Of a stretch of 14,039 bases of DNA, positions 13,615 to 14,039 are shown piece by piece (within the stretch, counting starts at the first letter, position 1; each line of letters starts with the position of its first letter). This DNA comes from Opitutales bacterium (lineage in GTDB: Bacteria > Verrucomicrobiota > Verrucomicrobiae > Opitutales > CAG-312). Where the stretch lies: positions 1 to 14,039 of the forward strand of contig JAGAOA010000204.1 of NCBI GenBank assembly GCA_017623955.1, written 5' to 3'. The position numbers and the translations under genes were made by a program. Below the pieces are notes generated by a model. That model did no database searches. It was given only the letters and a program-made list of their open reading frames with translations, and had not been told where the DNA came from.

Positions 13615-14039
13615 ATGTCTGTTGTTTGTGCAGTGTCTATGGGGGTTTGCACTTGTTCTGGCAATAGAGTAAGTGAAGCTTTTGAATGTGCAAAGGGAGA
13701 AACTTCTGATTTCTTTGCTCCTATATCTACATTTGTAAGTCCTCGCCACCAGAAAAAAAATGTAGGGATGGCAAGAGGTTTTGATTCATCAAAAAATTCA
13801 AAATTATCGCATTGCGGTAAGATTTTATTTGATGCAATTAATTCTGCATTGACCGATATAAATTTATAATCGGTAAATAATGATAGAATTTCTATCTATT
13901 TTGGCACGATTATCTGAGGGATTTATGAAGCTGAAAATATGCTTGTTAAGAATTTTGAAAATCCTGATTTAGCACAGTGGCTACAACTGCGAAACTATGA
14001 ATGTTCGACTATTGCCGAGCTTATCGCAAAACGATATGG
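13615..14039 (+). pseudogene. Beta-ketoacyl-ACP synthase N-terminus with two in-frame stop codons (runs off the window)
   Basis: The frame opens at ATG 13615 right after the carrier-protein stop. It reads like a ketosynthase N-terminus: VSMGVCTCSGNRVSEAFECA, STFVSPRHQKKNVGMARG, then LFDAINSALTDINL. A TAA occupies codon 85 (13867-13869). The same frame continues SVNNDRISIYFGTII, which matches the conserved strand ending in FGT. A TGA follows at codon 101 (13915-13917), then GIYEAENMLVKNF and DLAQWLQLRNYECSTIAELI to the window edge. No frame change is needed, so two nonsense substitutions are the simplest reading. The TGA position is usually Gly (GGA to TGA is one change). The active-site Cys would lie beyond the window. 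If real, the cluster's ketosynthase is inactive here. Confidence 0.75.

Noticed and set aside
13867..13917. Stop-codon recoding or an altered genetic code to explain the ketosynthase frame
   Set aside because: Both TAA and TGA would have to be read through. TAA ends most genes here and TGA ends the glycosyltransferase gene at 10035-10037. No selenocysteine-type hairpin was evident.
1..14039. CRISPR arrays, tRNA or rRNA genes, insertion sequences, phage or defence genes
   Set aside because: No regularly spaced repeats, cloverleaf-type sequences, transposase motifs or terminal inverted repeats were seen on either strand. No gap without a gene exceeds about 200 bases.

Overview
The window reads as bacterial, AT-rich DNA using the standard code (TAA, TAG and TGA all end genes). 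The best guess is a member of the Verrucomicrobia/Opitutales or a near relative. Three things suggest this. The leftmost gene has a prepilin-like N-terminus of the kind seen in Verru_Chthon cassette proteins. Ribosomal protein bL28 carries an extra segment relative to the short E. coli form. A coiled-coil protein has the membrane anchor MNKSLLIVICDFLLLSLLS, a type I associate with that phylum from memory only. Most starts lack a clear Shine-Dalgarno sequence; bL28 and the T-protein-like gene are exceptions.

Layout. 1-1106 (-): 5' part of a prepilin-like protein, behind its own TATAAT promoter. 1261-2295 (-): an ECF sigma factor followed by a small membrane protein with a duplicated motif, probably its anti-sigma partner. 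2467-3477 (+): a 59-residue very basic protein, bL28 and a single-RRM RNA-binding protein. 3484-4980 (-): a membrane-anchored coiled-coil protein converging on the RRM gene; the RRM terminator hairpin lies inside its last codons. 5173-6865 (+): RNase HIII and RNase HII in a 14-base overlapping tandem. 7060-7851 (+): an IclR-type regulator, closed by a bidirectional terminator.

7902-14039 is the most notable part: what looks like the edge of an aryl-polyene/flexirubin-like (type II fatty-acid-synthase-like) gene cluster. Rightward run a family 2 glycosyltransferase, an MMPL/RND-type exporter, an LpxL-like acyltransferase, an acyl carrier protein and a beta-ketoacyl synthase cut by the window end. 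Leftward, from the same 85-base intergenic region, run a second acyl carrier protein and a GcvT-like folate-binding-fold protein, coupled TAATG. The presumed logic is chain building on carrier proteins, transfer to a lipid or sugar carrier, and export towards the outer membrane.

Two features make this cluster odd. The ketosynthase frame is interrupted by two in-frame stops (TAA at codon 85, TGA at codon 101) while homology-like sequence continues in the same frame. The acyltransferase has Ala where the HX4(D/E) motif needs an acidic residue. The GcvT-like protein also lacks the Asp pair of true glycine-cleavage T-proteins. These may mean a decaying cluster, sequencing error, or specialised proteins. 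All family assignments were made by eye.
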